Shown here piece by piece: positions 43,861-52,513 of a DNA stretch of 64,000 bases. The stretch is from contig JAEZET010000001.1 of NCBI GenBank assembly GCA_023433065.1, forward strand, positions 310,001-374,000, given 5' to 3'. This DNA is from Cyanobacteria bacterium OH_CBrB_359 (GTDB taxonomy: Bacteria; Cyanobacteriota; Vampirovibrionia; Gastranaerophilales; Gastranaerophilaceae). The position numbers were made by a program, and so were the translations under genes. Numbering within the stretch: the stretch's first letter is position 1; each line of letters opens with the position of its first letter. The notes below the pieces were generated by a model. The model saw only the letters and a list, made by a program, of their open reading frames with translations, was not told the DNA's origin and searched no databases.

Positions 43861-44708
43861 AAGAAATCAAGGTAAAAACTCCTGCAAAAATAAACCTCAC
43901 TCTTGAAATTTTAGACAAAAGAAAAGACGGATTTCATAATATACAAAGTATTATGCATGCTATTAGCCTTTATGATTTCTTAACGGTAAAAGTTAAAGAC
44001 TCAAAGGAAACTTTAATTGAGATTTCAGGAAATTCCAATGAAATCCCATACAACCAAAATAATCTTGTTTACAAAGCAGCATCACTTTTTTTAGAAAATA
44101 CAGCAATAAATAACAAAAAAATCTCGATTAATATTGAAAAAAATATTCCTATAGCAGCAGGACTAGCAGGCGGAAGCACTGATGCCGCAGGCACTTTTTT
44201 GGCTTTAAATAATTTATTTAATAATCCTTTAAATACAAAAGAACTCCATGACTTGTGCTCAAAACTCGGCTCAGACTTAAATTTCTGTTTAAATGGAGGT
44301 TGCGCCCTATGTACTTCTAGAGGAGAAATAATTGAGAATTTGCCTGCTACTTCACTTGATATTTCTTTAATTAAACCCAAAAACTTTGGAATATCTGCAA
44401 AAGAAGCTTATACAAAATTCTCACTTCTTAAAGATAAATCAAATCCTGATGCCACAACAAAGTTAAAAAAACTTTTATTTGAAGGTAAATTTGATAAAAA
44501 TCTTCTTTATAACAGCCTTGAAAAAGCTGTAATAAATGATTATAAAGAGCTTCAATATATCAAAAATAAAGTTCCTGATTCAATTATGTCAGGTAGTGGC
44601 CCTACATTCTTTGCACTAAAAAATGAAATAAAAGAAAATTTTGATGAAAATGAATTTATAATAATAGAAAATCTTAAAACAATCCCTTCAGGCATTCAAA
44701 TTATTTAG
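43857..44708 (+). CDS. ispE: 4-diphosphocytidyl-2-C-methyl-D-erythritol kinase
   Basis: A 283-residue GHMP kinase of the MEP isoprenoid pathway. KTPAKINLTLEILDKRKDGF at the start (with the family Lys), the ATP loop PIAAGLAGGSTDAAGTFLAL at about 97-116, and the C-terminal MSGSGPTFFALK. Overlaps rsmA by 4 bp; a common rsmA-ispE pairing. The downstream murQ follows after 11 bp. Confidence 0.95.
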   Translation: MKEIKVKTPAKINLTLEILDKRKDGFHNIQSIMHAISLYDFLTVKVKDSKETLIEISGNSNEIPYNQNNLVYKAASLFLENTAINNKKISINIEKNIPIAAGLAGGSTDAAGTFLALNNLFNNPLNTKELHDLCSKLGSDLNFCLNGGCALCTSRGEIIENLPATSLDISLIKPKNFGISAKEAYTKFSLLKDKSNPDATTKLKKLLFEGKFDKNLLYNSLEKAVINDYKELQYIKNKVPDSIMSGSGPTFFALKNEIKENFDENEFIIIENLKTIPSGIQII

Positions 44709-44719
44709 AAAGTCCTAAA

Positions 44720-45622
44720 ATGGAAGATATCGTAATAACTGAAAAAAGCAACCAAAACACTATAGATATTGATTTGAAAGACTCTTTTGACATAGTCAGG
44801 CTTATTAATGAAGAGGATTTAAAAGTAGCTTATGCAGTAAAAGAAATTTTACCAGAAATCGCAAGTGCGGTTGATTTAATAAGCCAAAATTTCTTAAACG
44901 GGGGAAGATTATTGTATTTTGGCGCAGGAACAAGCGGCCGTTTGGGAATATTAGATGCCTCAGAATGCCCGCCAACATTTAATACGCCAAAAGATATTGT
45001 TAAGGCAACAATTGCAGGAGGAGACGAAGCAATAAAAAACGCTATTGAAGGTGCTGAAGATTCGGTTGAACTTGCAAAAGAAGATTTTAACAATTTAAAC
45101 ATATCTCAAAATGACACTGTAGTATGTATTTCAGCTAGTGGCAATGCAAAGTATGTAGTAGAAATACTAAAACTTGCACAAAATCAAAATATAAAAACTA
45201 TAGCAATAACTTCAAACTCTAAAGCAAAAATGAAGGATTATTCAACCGTTTATCTATGTATAAACACAGGTGCTGAAGTGATTACCGGCTCAACAAGAAT
45301 GAAAGCAGGCACCGCTCAAAAAATGGTGCTTAATATGCTTACAACAGCCTCTATGATAAAAACCGGAAAAGTCTATAAAAACTACATGATTGACCTTAAC
45401 CCATCTAATATAAAGCTAAAAAAAAGAGCTGTAAGAATCATAGCCCAAATTGCAGAAGTAGATGAAGCTAGTGCAGAAAAAGCTTTTTATGAATCAAAAG
45501 AAAAAATTAAACATTCCATTCTAAAACTAAAATATAATATCGATTTTGAAACAGCAGAAAAGCTCATAAAAGATAATCAGGGTATTTTAAGGAAAATTTT
45601 CAATTCACTTGATAAAAATTAG
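44720..45622 (+). CDS. murQ: N-acetylmuramic acid 6-phosphate etherase MurQ
   Basis: A 300-residue SIS-domain enzyme cleaving the lactyl ether of MurNAc-6-P in cell wall recycling. FGAGTSGRLGILDASECPPTF is split here as FGAGTSGRLGIL and DASECPPTF, both family signatures. VVCISASGNAKYVV and NTGAEVITGSTRMKAGTAQK complete the sugar-phosphate site. Last gene of the rsmA-ispE-murQ group. Its stop overlaps that of the convergent coiled-coil gene by 4 bp. Confidence 0.95.
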   Translation: MEDIVITEKSNQNTIDIDLKDSFDIVRLINEEDLKVAYAVKEILPEIASAVDLISQNFLNGGRLLYFGAGTSGRLGILDASECPPTFNTPKDIVKATIAGGDEAIKNAIEGAEDSVELAKEDFNNLNISQNDTVVCISASGNAKYVVEILKLAQNQNIKTIAITSNSKAKMKDYSTVYLCINTGAEVITGSTRMKAGTAQKMVLNMLTTASMIKTGKVYKNYMIDLNPSNIKLKKRAVRIIAQIAEVDEASAEKAFYESKEKIKHSILKLKYNIDFETAEKLIKDNQGILRKIFNSLDKN

Positions 45623-47586
45623 TCTTCATCAAGATAGGAAACAAGTCTTGCAATATTTTTCTCAAATTTATTAAGCTGCTGTTCGACAGTTTCAATTTTT
45701 TGAGCTAAAACCTTGCTGTTCATAGCATTTTCATTTACCGCAATCATTTGAGAAGCTATAAAATCAAGAACTGACTTCATTTCGGAATTTTCATCAATAT
45801 TGCCCATCTCAACAATCTTTGATTCAAGACTTTCTATTTTTTCTCCCTGCGAATTAAAATTATCAGTCAACTGCTCTAGCATATTGCCAAGCAATTCTGT
45901 TTTATCCTGTGAAATAGATTCGATTTTTTGTATAATTTCAACATTCTGCGTTTGGACATTTTCAAGCTGAGCCTGAACATTATCAAAATATTCTTTAACT
46001 GTTTGCAAATCAGAACTTGCAGAAGTTGCATAATCTCTGATTTCTTCAATTGCTTCACCTGCAGAATCCACCCACTGAGCCAAATGCATAAAGGCTTCGT
46101 TTATGACCTGGTCGGATTTTAAGCTGCTCATTGTTAATTTTTTAATTGCCGCAAGTTTTTTATCCAAAATCTCAACATGCTGAAGAGGATTATAGCTGGA
46201 TGTTTTACGTCCAAATTCATCAACAATTGTTTTTAATGATTCAACCTGTTGTAAAAACTGCTTATTTGCGATATCTGATGAAACAATAAGTTTGTTTGTC
46301 CTTTTGCTTATGCTTGAAATGTCATCTTGGAAAATTTCAAACTGGTTTCTAATAGATTTTAATTCATTATCGGCATTTTTATTGCTCTCATCAAACAGGC
46401 AGTGTAATTTGGCAAAATCCGATTCAATATCAAGCAAGCTGTATACATAATCTTTTGGATCACCTTTTGAAGAGCTGGTAATAAGTAAAAAGTCATTTGA
46501 AAGGGCTTCGAGTTTAGCCTTAATATCACCTATTTCATTGGACAAACCGTCAATTTTTATTGCCCATTCATTCATAAGTGAGATGTTTTCGTAGATGATA
46601 TCAACTTTATTTACTGCATCATCAAGTCTGTTTTCTTCATTTAACTCATCATACTTATCATTTAAACCATTGACTAACTTATTCAAATCATCAAGACGTC
46701 TTGCCCATTCATTTACAATAGATGAATTTTCGTACAAAATATCAACTTTTTCCGCAACATCACTTAAATCAATCGAATCTGAAAAATTATCAAGCCATTT
46801 TTCCATTTTTGATAAGTTGTCATAAATAATAGAAATTTTATTTAGAGAATCTGTATATTTTGTATTTGTAAAATTACCTTGAATTTCTTTAATTATAATG
46901 CTTGTTTGTTCAACAGCATTATTATCAAGAACTTCAAGCTTGTCCTTAATGCCTTTTATTTTTTCAATATATGGCTCATTTTCATTATTAAAAATATTTT
47001 CCAATATGACTGAAATCTGTTTTTTTAAATTATCCTGCAAAAAGGAAAGCTGCTCTTTGAGATTTGAAAAACTCTCTTCGGCTGCATTTTTTTGATGTTC
47101 CTCAAATTCAGCATTGGTCAAGAGAAGATTTTGTATATTGGTAATATTATCAAGATGATTAACAATTAGTTCTGAGTTATTTTTCAACGTAACAATATTG
47201 TTTATCATATCAGTCGAAAGAACACTGTTTTCAGCCGAAATAGCGTCTTTAATATTCTGGATTTGAAAAGCAAGTTCCGTCAAAAACTCTTCCATTTTTG
47301 CCGTAGAATATTCATCTTTATTAGAAAGTTTATTTAAAATATCCGTGGATGTAGCAACAAGAGTAGATAAATTTGTACTTAGAAGATTATTATTTTCTTC
47401 AATTTCATTAAGCCTATCGCTCAATCTATTAAAATTTTCAATGGTTTGAGAGGAAAGAGAGCTTGTATCAATTTCCCTGACTTTATTCTTAAATTCTAAC
47501 AAGTCAGCTTCATCCAATGTATTGATGCTATCAATCTTTAGATAAATTTTTTCCAATAAACTGTTAAAATCGTTGTCTTTTGACAT
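45619..47586 (-). CDS. Long coiled-coil protein with three internal repeats
   Basis: A 655-residue, highly acidic, helix-rich protein with no signal peptide or TM helix. It is coiled coil over most of its length. Three repeats of about 22 residues are visible: KISIIYDNLSKMEKWLDNF (from residue 250), KVDILYENSSIVNEWARRL (from 280) and KVDIIYENISLMNEWAIKI (from 327), sharing KxxIxYxNxSxxxxW. The C-terminal part (NAMNSKVLAQKIETVEQQLN) is also heptad-like. A structural or scaffold role is plausible, but no family is recognised. It is monocistronic, with a start ATG preceded by AGAGAG, and ends in an overlap with murQ. Confidence 0.8.
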   Translation of the reverse strand: MSKDNDFNSLLEKIYLKIDSINTLDEADLLEFKNKVREIDTSSLSSQTIENFNRLSDRLNEIEENNNLLSTNLSTLVATSTDILNKLSNKDEYSTAKMEEFLTELAFQIQNIKDAISAENSVLSTDMINNIVTLKNNSELIVNHLDNITNIQNLLLTNAEFEEHQKNAAEESFSNLKEQLSFLQDNLKKQISVILENIFNNENEPYIEKIKGIKDKLEVLDNNAVEQTSIIIKEIQGNFTNTKYTDSLNKISIIYDNLSKMEKWLDNFSDSIDLSDVAEKVDILYENSSIVNEWARRLDDLNKLVNGLNDKYDELNEENRLDDAVNKVDIIYENISLMNEWAIKIDGLSNEIGDIKAKLEALSNDFLLITSSSKGDPKDYVYSLLDIESDFAKLHCLFDESNKNADNELKSIRNQFEIFQDDISSISKRTNKLIVSSDIANKQFLQQVESLKTIVDEFGRKTSSYNPLQHVEILDKKLAAIKKLTMSSLKSDQVINEAFMHLAQWVDSAGEAIEEIRDYATSASSDLQTVKEYFDNVQAQLENVQTQNVEIIQKIESISQDKTELLGNMLEQLTDNFNSQGEKIESLESKIVEMGNIDENSEMKSVLDFIASQMIAVNENAMNSKVLAQKIETVEQQLNKFEKNIARLVSYLDED

Positions 47587-47753
47587 TTTGAATGAACTCT
47601 CTTGTAAAATCCTATTATGCTAAATCTATTCTATCAGACTCAAAACGCGGTTGCACTGTTTAATCTATAAATAATGTCCTTTATTAACATTATCATTTAA
47701 AAAACGCATCATAACTGCATTCTAAGAAAAACTAAATATTACAAATTTTTAAG

Positions 47754-48371
47754 CTAGCCTATAGCTGCCTTCTTAATTGCCAATAAATCTTTTTTTGTAA
47801 GACTCCTTGGAGAATTTTCTTCCAAGGAATGATTCCTTAAAAGATATGACGGGTGAAAAATAACAGTAGCCTTAATATTGTCTAAAATATTAAACCATTT
47901 GCCTCTAATCTGTGATATTTTGATATCATCATTTATAAAAGACTTTGCAGCAGTAGAACCGCATAAAACAACTACTTTAGGGCGAACAATATTGATTTGT
48001 GCATTTAAGTATTGCTCACACAATTGTTTCTCTTCATCCGTAGGGATACGGTTCTCAGGGGGTCTGCATTTTAATGTATTACAAATATACATGTTTTCTT
48101 TTCTGGAAATGCCTGATTCTTCAAGAAGTTCATTAAGAAGTCTTCCTGCTCTTCCAACAAAAGGAATACCTGAAGCATCTTCCTCTGCTCCGGGGGCTTC
48201 GCCTATAAGCATTATAGGTGCTGAAGCCATGCCGTCCGAGAAAACAACATTCTTTCTAGTTTTATAAAGGTCACAATCTTTACACTGTAAACAAACCTTC
48301 TTAATTTCCTTAACAGAAGCCTCCTTGATATCGCCGGTCATTGCTTCTTCATTAAACTTCAAGTACTGCAT
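47754..48371 (-). CDS. Uracil-DNA glycosylase, family 4 (iron-sulphur)
   Basis: A 205-residue protein from the ATG at 48371, which has GAGAGG at 8 bases; an in-frame ATG at 48428 would add 19 hydrophobic residues foreign to the family. Iron-sulphur Cys are in VCLQCKDCDLYK and later at CNTLKC and CEQYLNAQ. The motif LIGEAPGAEEDASGIPFVGR holds the uracil-binding residues and CRPPENRIP and IFHPSYLLRN are the other active-site motifs. It removes uracil from DNA in base excision repair. It is monocistronic. Confidence 0.92.
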   Translation of the reverse strand: MQYLKFNEEAMTGDIKEASVKEIKKVCLQCKDCDLYKTRKNVVFSDGMASAPIMLIGEAPGAEEDASGIPFVGRAGRLLNELLEESGISRKENMYICNTLKCRPPENRIPTDEEKQLCEQYLNAQINIVRPKVVVLCGSTAAKSFINDDIKISQIRGKWFNILDNIKATVIFHPSYLLRNHSLEENSPRSLTKKDLLAIKKAAIG

Positions 48372-48838
48372 GTCAAATACCTCTCCCGATAGATTAATAA
48401 TAACAAAAAATACAAAAATTAACCACAAAGTATAAGATAAGAAGATAGCACCTAAGTAGAATGATTTTATGTGTCGACTCTAATATTATATTATAGTAAA
48501 TCCTCAACTCTTCTGATTGCTTATGTTTAGTGCTCATCCCCTTCATCTTGAAGGGGTTTATTTTTTATACAGATATTCTATAGGGCTAAAATAACCTAAT
48601 AGATTCGCTATTCAAGAGATGTTCAATCAATTAATGTTAATAAAATTTAATATTGATAGCCTAAATTGGCAATAATATATACATTGTATATTTTATATAT
48701 ACATATCACTGCAGATAATAATTATCACTTAGGATATTTCTAATACAGCGAAGCTAACAGTTAAATTAAACCATTATTACTTAAATTCAACATAAGATTT
48801 AATAAAAATTTAAAACATATTTAAAGAGAGGAGACATT
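48372..48838. other. Intergenic region with an orphan plus-strand terminator
   Basis: 467 bp between the glycosylase and the EF-hand-like gene, AT-rich. Plus-strand terminator at 48538-48556 with no rightward gene before it for 2.9 kb. Between 48461 and 48496 there is an 11-codon plus-strand frame (MILCVDSNIIL) without a ribosome binding site. The 3' half contains palindromic TATATACATTGTATAT-like stretches near 48677-48710. Confidence 0.5.
48538..48556 (+). terminator. Orphan rho-independent terminator (possible small RNA 3' end)
   Basis: CCCCTTCA/TGAAGGGG, an 8-bp GC-rich stem with loop TCT, followed by TTTATTTTTTAT. It terminates rightward transcription, but all genes from 45.6 to 48.4 kb are leftward. 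Confidence 0.75.
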
Positions 48839-49468
48839 ATGAAAATTGAACCCAGCAAATATGATTCAGAATATCTGGCAGGAGCAAACGACGCATTAAA
48901 GTTAACTGACCAAAGAGGTAATGCTGATGGGAGAGTCTCATCTGATGAATTTTTTGCAGATCAAATGCAAACATATAAAAATGTATTTGGTGAAGACACA
49001 ACAATTTTTGGCCAAGCTACAAAATTAGCACAAGCACAAGAAGATATAGTAAAAGAATATGCCGGCGAAGATGGAATTTTAAGCGCTGAAGAATATGCCG
49101 ATTGTATAAATTCAGACGAATATGGCAAGACATTAGATCAATATTGGCAACTTAGGTCAGAAATGGAACAAAAACAAGGAGCTGAATTTTTCTTGGGAGC
49201 CGTTGATAATAGTGGAAACCAAGACGGCAATGCAGATGCAGAAGAAGTATATTCAAAGCTAGTTGATATATATAGTAATACTTTTGCAGAAGACGCTAAG
49301 TTAAAGGCGAAATCTATGGACATAGCAAAAAAGGAATATGAGTTAACTAAAAAATACGCAGGCGAAGATGGTATATTAAATGTAACAGAATACCAACAAC
49401 TGCTTGCCTCAGATGAATTTATTAAACTTAATGACCAATACTGGGGTCTTAGAGAACAACAAGAATAA
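48839..49468 (+). CDS. Duplicated EF-hand-like protein, unknown function
   Basis: A 209-residue acidic protein with two homologous halves (about 12-106 and 113-204). Each half has a first loop, NADGRVSSDEF or NQDGNADAEEV, and a second loop, AGEDGILSAEEY or AGEDGILNVTEY, plus the closing LDQYWQLR or NDQYWGLR. The loops keep the DG-x-hydrophobic-xxx-E core of EF-hands but lack canonical Asp at positions 1 and 3, so calcium binding is possible but uncertain. No signal peptide. AGAGAGGAGA lies just before the ATG. Confidence 0.78.
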   Translation: MKIEPSKYDSEYLAGANDALKLTDQRGNADGRVSSDEFFADQMQTYKNVFGEDTTIFGQATKLAQAQEDIVKEYAGEDGILSAEEYADCINSDEYGKTLDQYWQLRSEMEQKQGAEFFLGAVDNSGNQDGNADAEEVYSKLVDIYSNTFAEDAKLKAKSMDIAKKEYELTKKYAGEDGILNVTEYQQLLASDEFIKLNDQYWGLREQQE

Positions 49469-49618
49469 TCATAATATAAAATCTAAACTTAATAATTATT
49501 TTATATTTTTACACTTTGGACTATAATTTATTTATAGTCCTTTTAGTTTTGCAAAGTATCCACACTAGCAAATTTTTTTATATTAGTGTTTTATAGCCTG
49601 TAAAGAAGGAGAAGAGTA

Positions 49619-50098
49619 ATGAAGATATCAAATCAAGTTGTTAAGTTTTCACCGGCATTCAAACAAGAAACCGAAAACAAATACCAAAACCCTGTAGATA
49701 TGAAAGCTGAATATTTAACAGCTTCGATTGGTCCTGTTATAGGCGGCGCAGTGATAGGTACAGGCGCAGGTATTTTAACAAATTATCTGACAAAGCAGGC
49801 AAGTAAAGCGGCCACTAAAGTCGGAAATAAAAAATTATCTATCGCGATAGGTGCTGTTGCAGGTATAGCTATAGCTGTATTAACTTTATTGCCAAAACTC
49901 TATCACACCAGCATAAGTGGGTTCGTCAAGAAAAAAGAAATGGATGTTTTCGGAAGAACAAAATCCGTAGAAACAAATCTTTCAGAACAGCTTGACCAGC
50001 AAGCAAACAATCCGGATGTTCCATTAGAAAAAAATATCGATAACTATTTTAAATTTCAAATGGGCAGAAAAGGTAACGGCATTGTAGTTGCTTCATAG
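49619..50098 (+). CDS. Two-TM protein with N-terminal VKFSPAFKQ, tandem paralog 1
   Basis: A 159-residue protein starting MKISNQVVKFSPAFKQE, with the recurrent F-K motif at the N-terminus. Two hydrophobic helices (about 33-57 SIGPVIGGAVIGTGAGIL; 73-92 LSIAIGAVAGIAIAVLTLL) are followed by KKKEMDVFGRTKSVETNLSE and a hydrophilic tail. The C-terminal KKxEMDV block and the helix pair recur in the next gene, so the two are tandem paralogs. AAGGAGA precedes the ATG. Function unknown. Confidence 0.75.
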   Translation: MKISNQVVKFSPAFKQETENKYQNPVDMKAEYLTASIGPVIGGAVIGTGAGILTNYLTKQASKAATKVGNKKLSIAIGAVAGIAIAVLTLLPKLYHTSISGFVKKKEMDVFGRTKSVETNLSEQLDQQANNPDVPLEKNIDNYFKFQMGRKGNGIVVAS

Positions 50099-50109
50099 GG
50101 TTTGAGTTT

Positions 50110-50682
50110 ATGAGGGTAGTATTAATACCTAAAATCCCAAAAATACCGCTTAATTTTACCTCTTTAAAAAAAGAGGAAAAAAGTGGTGAAAAATATAAAA
50201 ATCCGATTAACCCAAAAATGGAATATTTGGCTGCGACACTGGCTACAATCTCAGCAGGATTTGGATTTGCTTTATATGTATTAAGTGATATGGCAGACGA
50301 TGTAGACTTTTCAAATCTTTCAACAAAAGCATGCAAAAAATTTCTCCCGAATGCGCATCCTTTAATAAGAGTATCAGTAGCACTCTTGGCGGCAATTGGG
50401 ACTTTATCGGCATTGTATTGTGCTGTAAAATTACCTAAAAACCTTTATAAAACTAAAGTTGAAACCTATAAAAAACAAAAGGAAATGGATGTTTACGTAA
50501 GAACAAACAACACAGAGAAAAAACTCACTGAAAGAATCGACGAAAATGCCAAAAATGCAAATTCTGATGAAAAACAACAACTTGCCACTGACTACATAAA
50601 ACTAAAATCAGCTAAAAATAATATTCCTTATTTTATCGACCCAAAAACAATAAGCCAAATTGAAAAAATGAAATCAAAATAA
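50110..50682 (+). CDS. Two-TM protein, tandem paralog 2
   Basis: A 190-residue protein, 11 bp after paralog 1. The N-terminus has PLNFTSLKKE (residues 13-22), a motif-like site. Two hydrophobic helices (about 38-60 and 95-115) are followed by KQKEMDVYVRTNNTEKKLTE, which aligns with paralog 1. Function unknown; the pair may form a membrane complex. It ends at a strong terminator shared with the convergent rpmA. Confidence 0.72.
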   Translation: MRVVLIPKIPKIPLNFTSLKKEEKSGEKYKNPINPKMEYLAATLATISAGFGFALYVLSDMADDVDFSNLSTKACKKFLPNAHPLIRVSVALLAAIGTLSALYCAVKLPKNLYKTKVETYKKQKEMDVYVRTNNTEKKLTERIDENAKNANSDEKQQLATDYIKLKSAKNNIPYFIDPKTISQIEKMKSK

Positions 50683-50700
50683 TAATCTTAAATAAAACGA

Positions 50701-50727
50701 AAAAAACCTGCGATTAGCAGGTTTTTT
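50701..50727. terminator. Bidirectional terminator
   Basis: A perfect 11-bp stem AAAAAACCTGC/GCAGGTTTTTT with loop GATTA, between the two-TM paralogs and the convergent rpmA. Confidence 0.93.
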
Positions 50728-50746
50728 GATTATCTGTTTCTGAAAA

Positions 50747-51001
50747 CTATACAGCGTAAACGCTTACTTGTTTTCTGTCTCTTCTGTGAGGTTCAAACGT
50801 AACAACACCGTCTACCAAAGCAAATAATGTATCATCTTTGCCTATTCCGACATTGTTACCGGGATGAATTTTAGTTCCTCTCTGACGCATTATTATATTT
50901 CCGGCTTTAACTATTTCTCCGCCGAATTTTTTTACGCCTAATCGCTTACTTTCACTGTCACGTCCGTTTTTGGATGAGCCTACACCCTTCTTATGAGCCA
51001 T
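50747..51001 (-). CDS. rpmA: Ribosomal protein bL27
   Basis: An 84-residue large-subunit protein near the peptidyl transferase centre. KKGVGSSKNGRDSESKRLGV is the conserved N-terminus, without the cleavable extension found in Firmicutes. GNIIMRQRGTKIHPGNNVGI is the second signature. It follows rplU by 22 bp with AAGGAG before the ATG. Confidence 0.97.
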   Translation of the reverse strand: MAHKKGVGSSKNGRDSESKRLGVKKFGGEIVKAGNIIMRQRGTKIHPGNNVGIGKDDTLFALVDGVVTFEPHRRDRKQVSVYAV

Positions 51002-51023
51002 TTTATATTCTCCTTATTAATTT

Positions 51024-51383
51024 TTATTCTTCTGTAGCTGATTCAGGAGCATCAGATTTTGCCTTCTGAGCCGTTGTTCTGATTTTATTAATCATAACTC
51101 TTGTGAAAGACTGTCTGTGTCCTTGTTTTTTTCTGTAGCCTTTTTTGGCTCTTTGTTTATAAACAATGACTTTTTTTGCTCTGTCATGCTTAACAACAAG
51201 GCCTTCTACACTTGCATTTGCAACGTACGGCTGACCTACTTTTGATTTTTTACCGTTAACAAGCATTACAATATTTTTGAATACTACCTTGCTTTCAGGT
51301 GCATCTTCTAAAAGTTCAACATCAACATAGCGTCCTTCTTCGACTTGATATTGTTTTCCGCCTGTCTCAACTATTGCGTACAT
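51024..51383 (-). CDS. rplU: Ribosomal protein bL21
   Basis: A 119-residue protein from the ATG at 51383, which has AAAGGA and gives the family start MYAIVETGGKQYQVEEG; an ATG at 51419 would add twelve residues from the leader hairpin. KVIVYKQRAKKGYRKKQGHR is the RNA-binding signature. It is followed by rpmA, the usual order. A leader hairpin lies before it. Confidence 0.96.
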   Translation of the reverse strand: MYAIVETGGKQYQVEEGRYVDVELLEDAPESKVVFKNIVMLVNGKKSKVGQPYVANASVEGLVVKHDRAKKVIVYKQRAKKGYRKKQGHRQSFTRVMINKIRTTAQKAKSDAPESATEE

Positions 51384-51406
51384 TTTATATTCCTTTCGCT
51401 TGAAGC

Positions 51407-51437
51407 AACCGTAGCCCAAAGGGCATTTAAAACGGTT
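51407..51437 (-). promoter_or_regulatory. rplU leader hairpin (possible L21 autoregulatory element)
   Basis: On the minus strand AACCGT and ACGGTT enclose an inner GCCC/GGGC stem, 20-30 nt before the rplU ribosome binding site. Leaders of L21-L27 operons in other bacteria bind L21; this one is judged by position and structure only. Confidence 0.5.
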
Positions 51438-51470
51438 TACCTATCTAATACCGGAGTCTGTCCATTAAAG

Positions 51471-51476
51471 ATTATA
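51471..51476 (-). promoter_or_regulatory. -10 box of the rplU-rpmA operon
   Basis: TATAAT on the minus strand, about 88 bp before the rplU ATG, upstream of the leader hairpin. No clear -35. Confidence 0.5.
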
Positions 51477-51667
51477 CTCCACTATATTAAATAGTAACTG
51501 CCTGAAAATTCATTGTCAATCACTGACAAAACGCTTGTTAATATAATTTTAACAACATTTGAAATATTAATCCAATGGTCTATAAACTCTAATCTCGGGA
51601 TTGATACATTAATAAAAATAAGCTTTTACAATTATATTAAGAGTTTAGGAGAAGAGGGAGCCTTCAT

Positions 51668-52447
51668 TTGGCAATCAAATATGAAAGCAAAAATAAAAGC
51701 ATCGACAATATAATTCATAAAGTCCAAAACCCGCAAAAAGATTTGGCTTATGACTTATTTGTGAAGGCGGATGCCCTTCGCTTAAATGAATATTATAAAG
51801 AATCAATTAAACATTACCTTAATTCTTTACTTATAAAAAGAAATAATCCTCGTACTTACTATGGATTGGGAATGTCATATAAGTACATCAAAGAATATGA
51901 AAAAGCCATAAGCGCATTTGAAAAAGCCAAAAATCTTTCTCAGTTTGATGCAAAAATTCATTATGAACTTGGAATCTGTTATCTGGTAACGGGATGTTTT
52001 TGTAAAGCAATTAAGCATCTTGTAAATTCAATTAAACTTAATCCTGATAACATTGAAGCTCAAATACAGCTGGCAATAACGCATGAAATGATTGAAGAAA
52101 ATGAACTGGCATTAATGATTTATCAAAAAATAATTGAGACCAATCCTTCTTATATAAGAGCTTATGCCCAAAAAGCCGCATTGTATATGAATCTTGAATG
52201 CTTCTTTGAGGCAGCTGAAGTATTCAGAGAAATACTCAAAATTAATCCTGACTACTATAGAGCCTACCTGGGAATAGGAATTTGTTATGACAAATTACTA
52301 AAACCGACATCCGCTTTAAGATATTATAAAAAATTCAAAGACCTTAAACCTAACTCTAAGAATAAACATGACGTTAATAACAGAATTGCGAATATTAAAA
52401 GAGAATTTTTCGGAAAAAATTCTACATTAAAACTTGTCTGTGTTTAG
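51668..52447 (+). CDS. Tetratricopeptide repeat protein
   Basis: A 259-residue cytoplasmic protein made almost wholly of about six TPR units (PRTYYGLGMSYKYIKEYEKA, AKIHYELGICYLVTGCFCKA, IEAQIQLAITHEMIEENELA, IRAYAQKAALYMNLECFFEA, YRAYLGIGICYDKLLKPTSA). The start is a TTG at 51668 with GAGGGAG upstream. It probably mediates protein interactions. No partner can be named; it is followed in the same direction by a PfkB kinase. Confidence 0.85.
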   Translation: MAIKYESKNKSIDNIIHKVQNPQKDLAYDLFVKADALRLNEYYKESIKHYLNSLLIKRNNPRTYYGLGMSYKYIKEYEKAISAFEKAKNLSQFDAKIHYELGICYLVTGCFCKAIKHLVNSIKLNPDNIEAQIQLAITHEMIEENELALMIYQKIIETNPSYIRAYAQKAALYMNLECFFEAAEVFREILKINPDYYRAYLGIGICYDKLLKPTSALRYYKKFKDLKPNSKNKHDVNNRIANIKREFFGKNSTLKLVCV

Positions 52448-52513
52448 ATACAAAAATTTGACCTAACATTTATTTTCTGTTAATTTATGAACGAGGCACT
52501 ATACAGGTTATTT

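Noticed and set aside
48371..48428. N-terminal hydrophobic extension of the uracil-DNA glycosylase
   Set aside because: The internal ATG has a good ribosome binding site and the extension is foreign to this cytoplasmic family.
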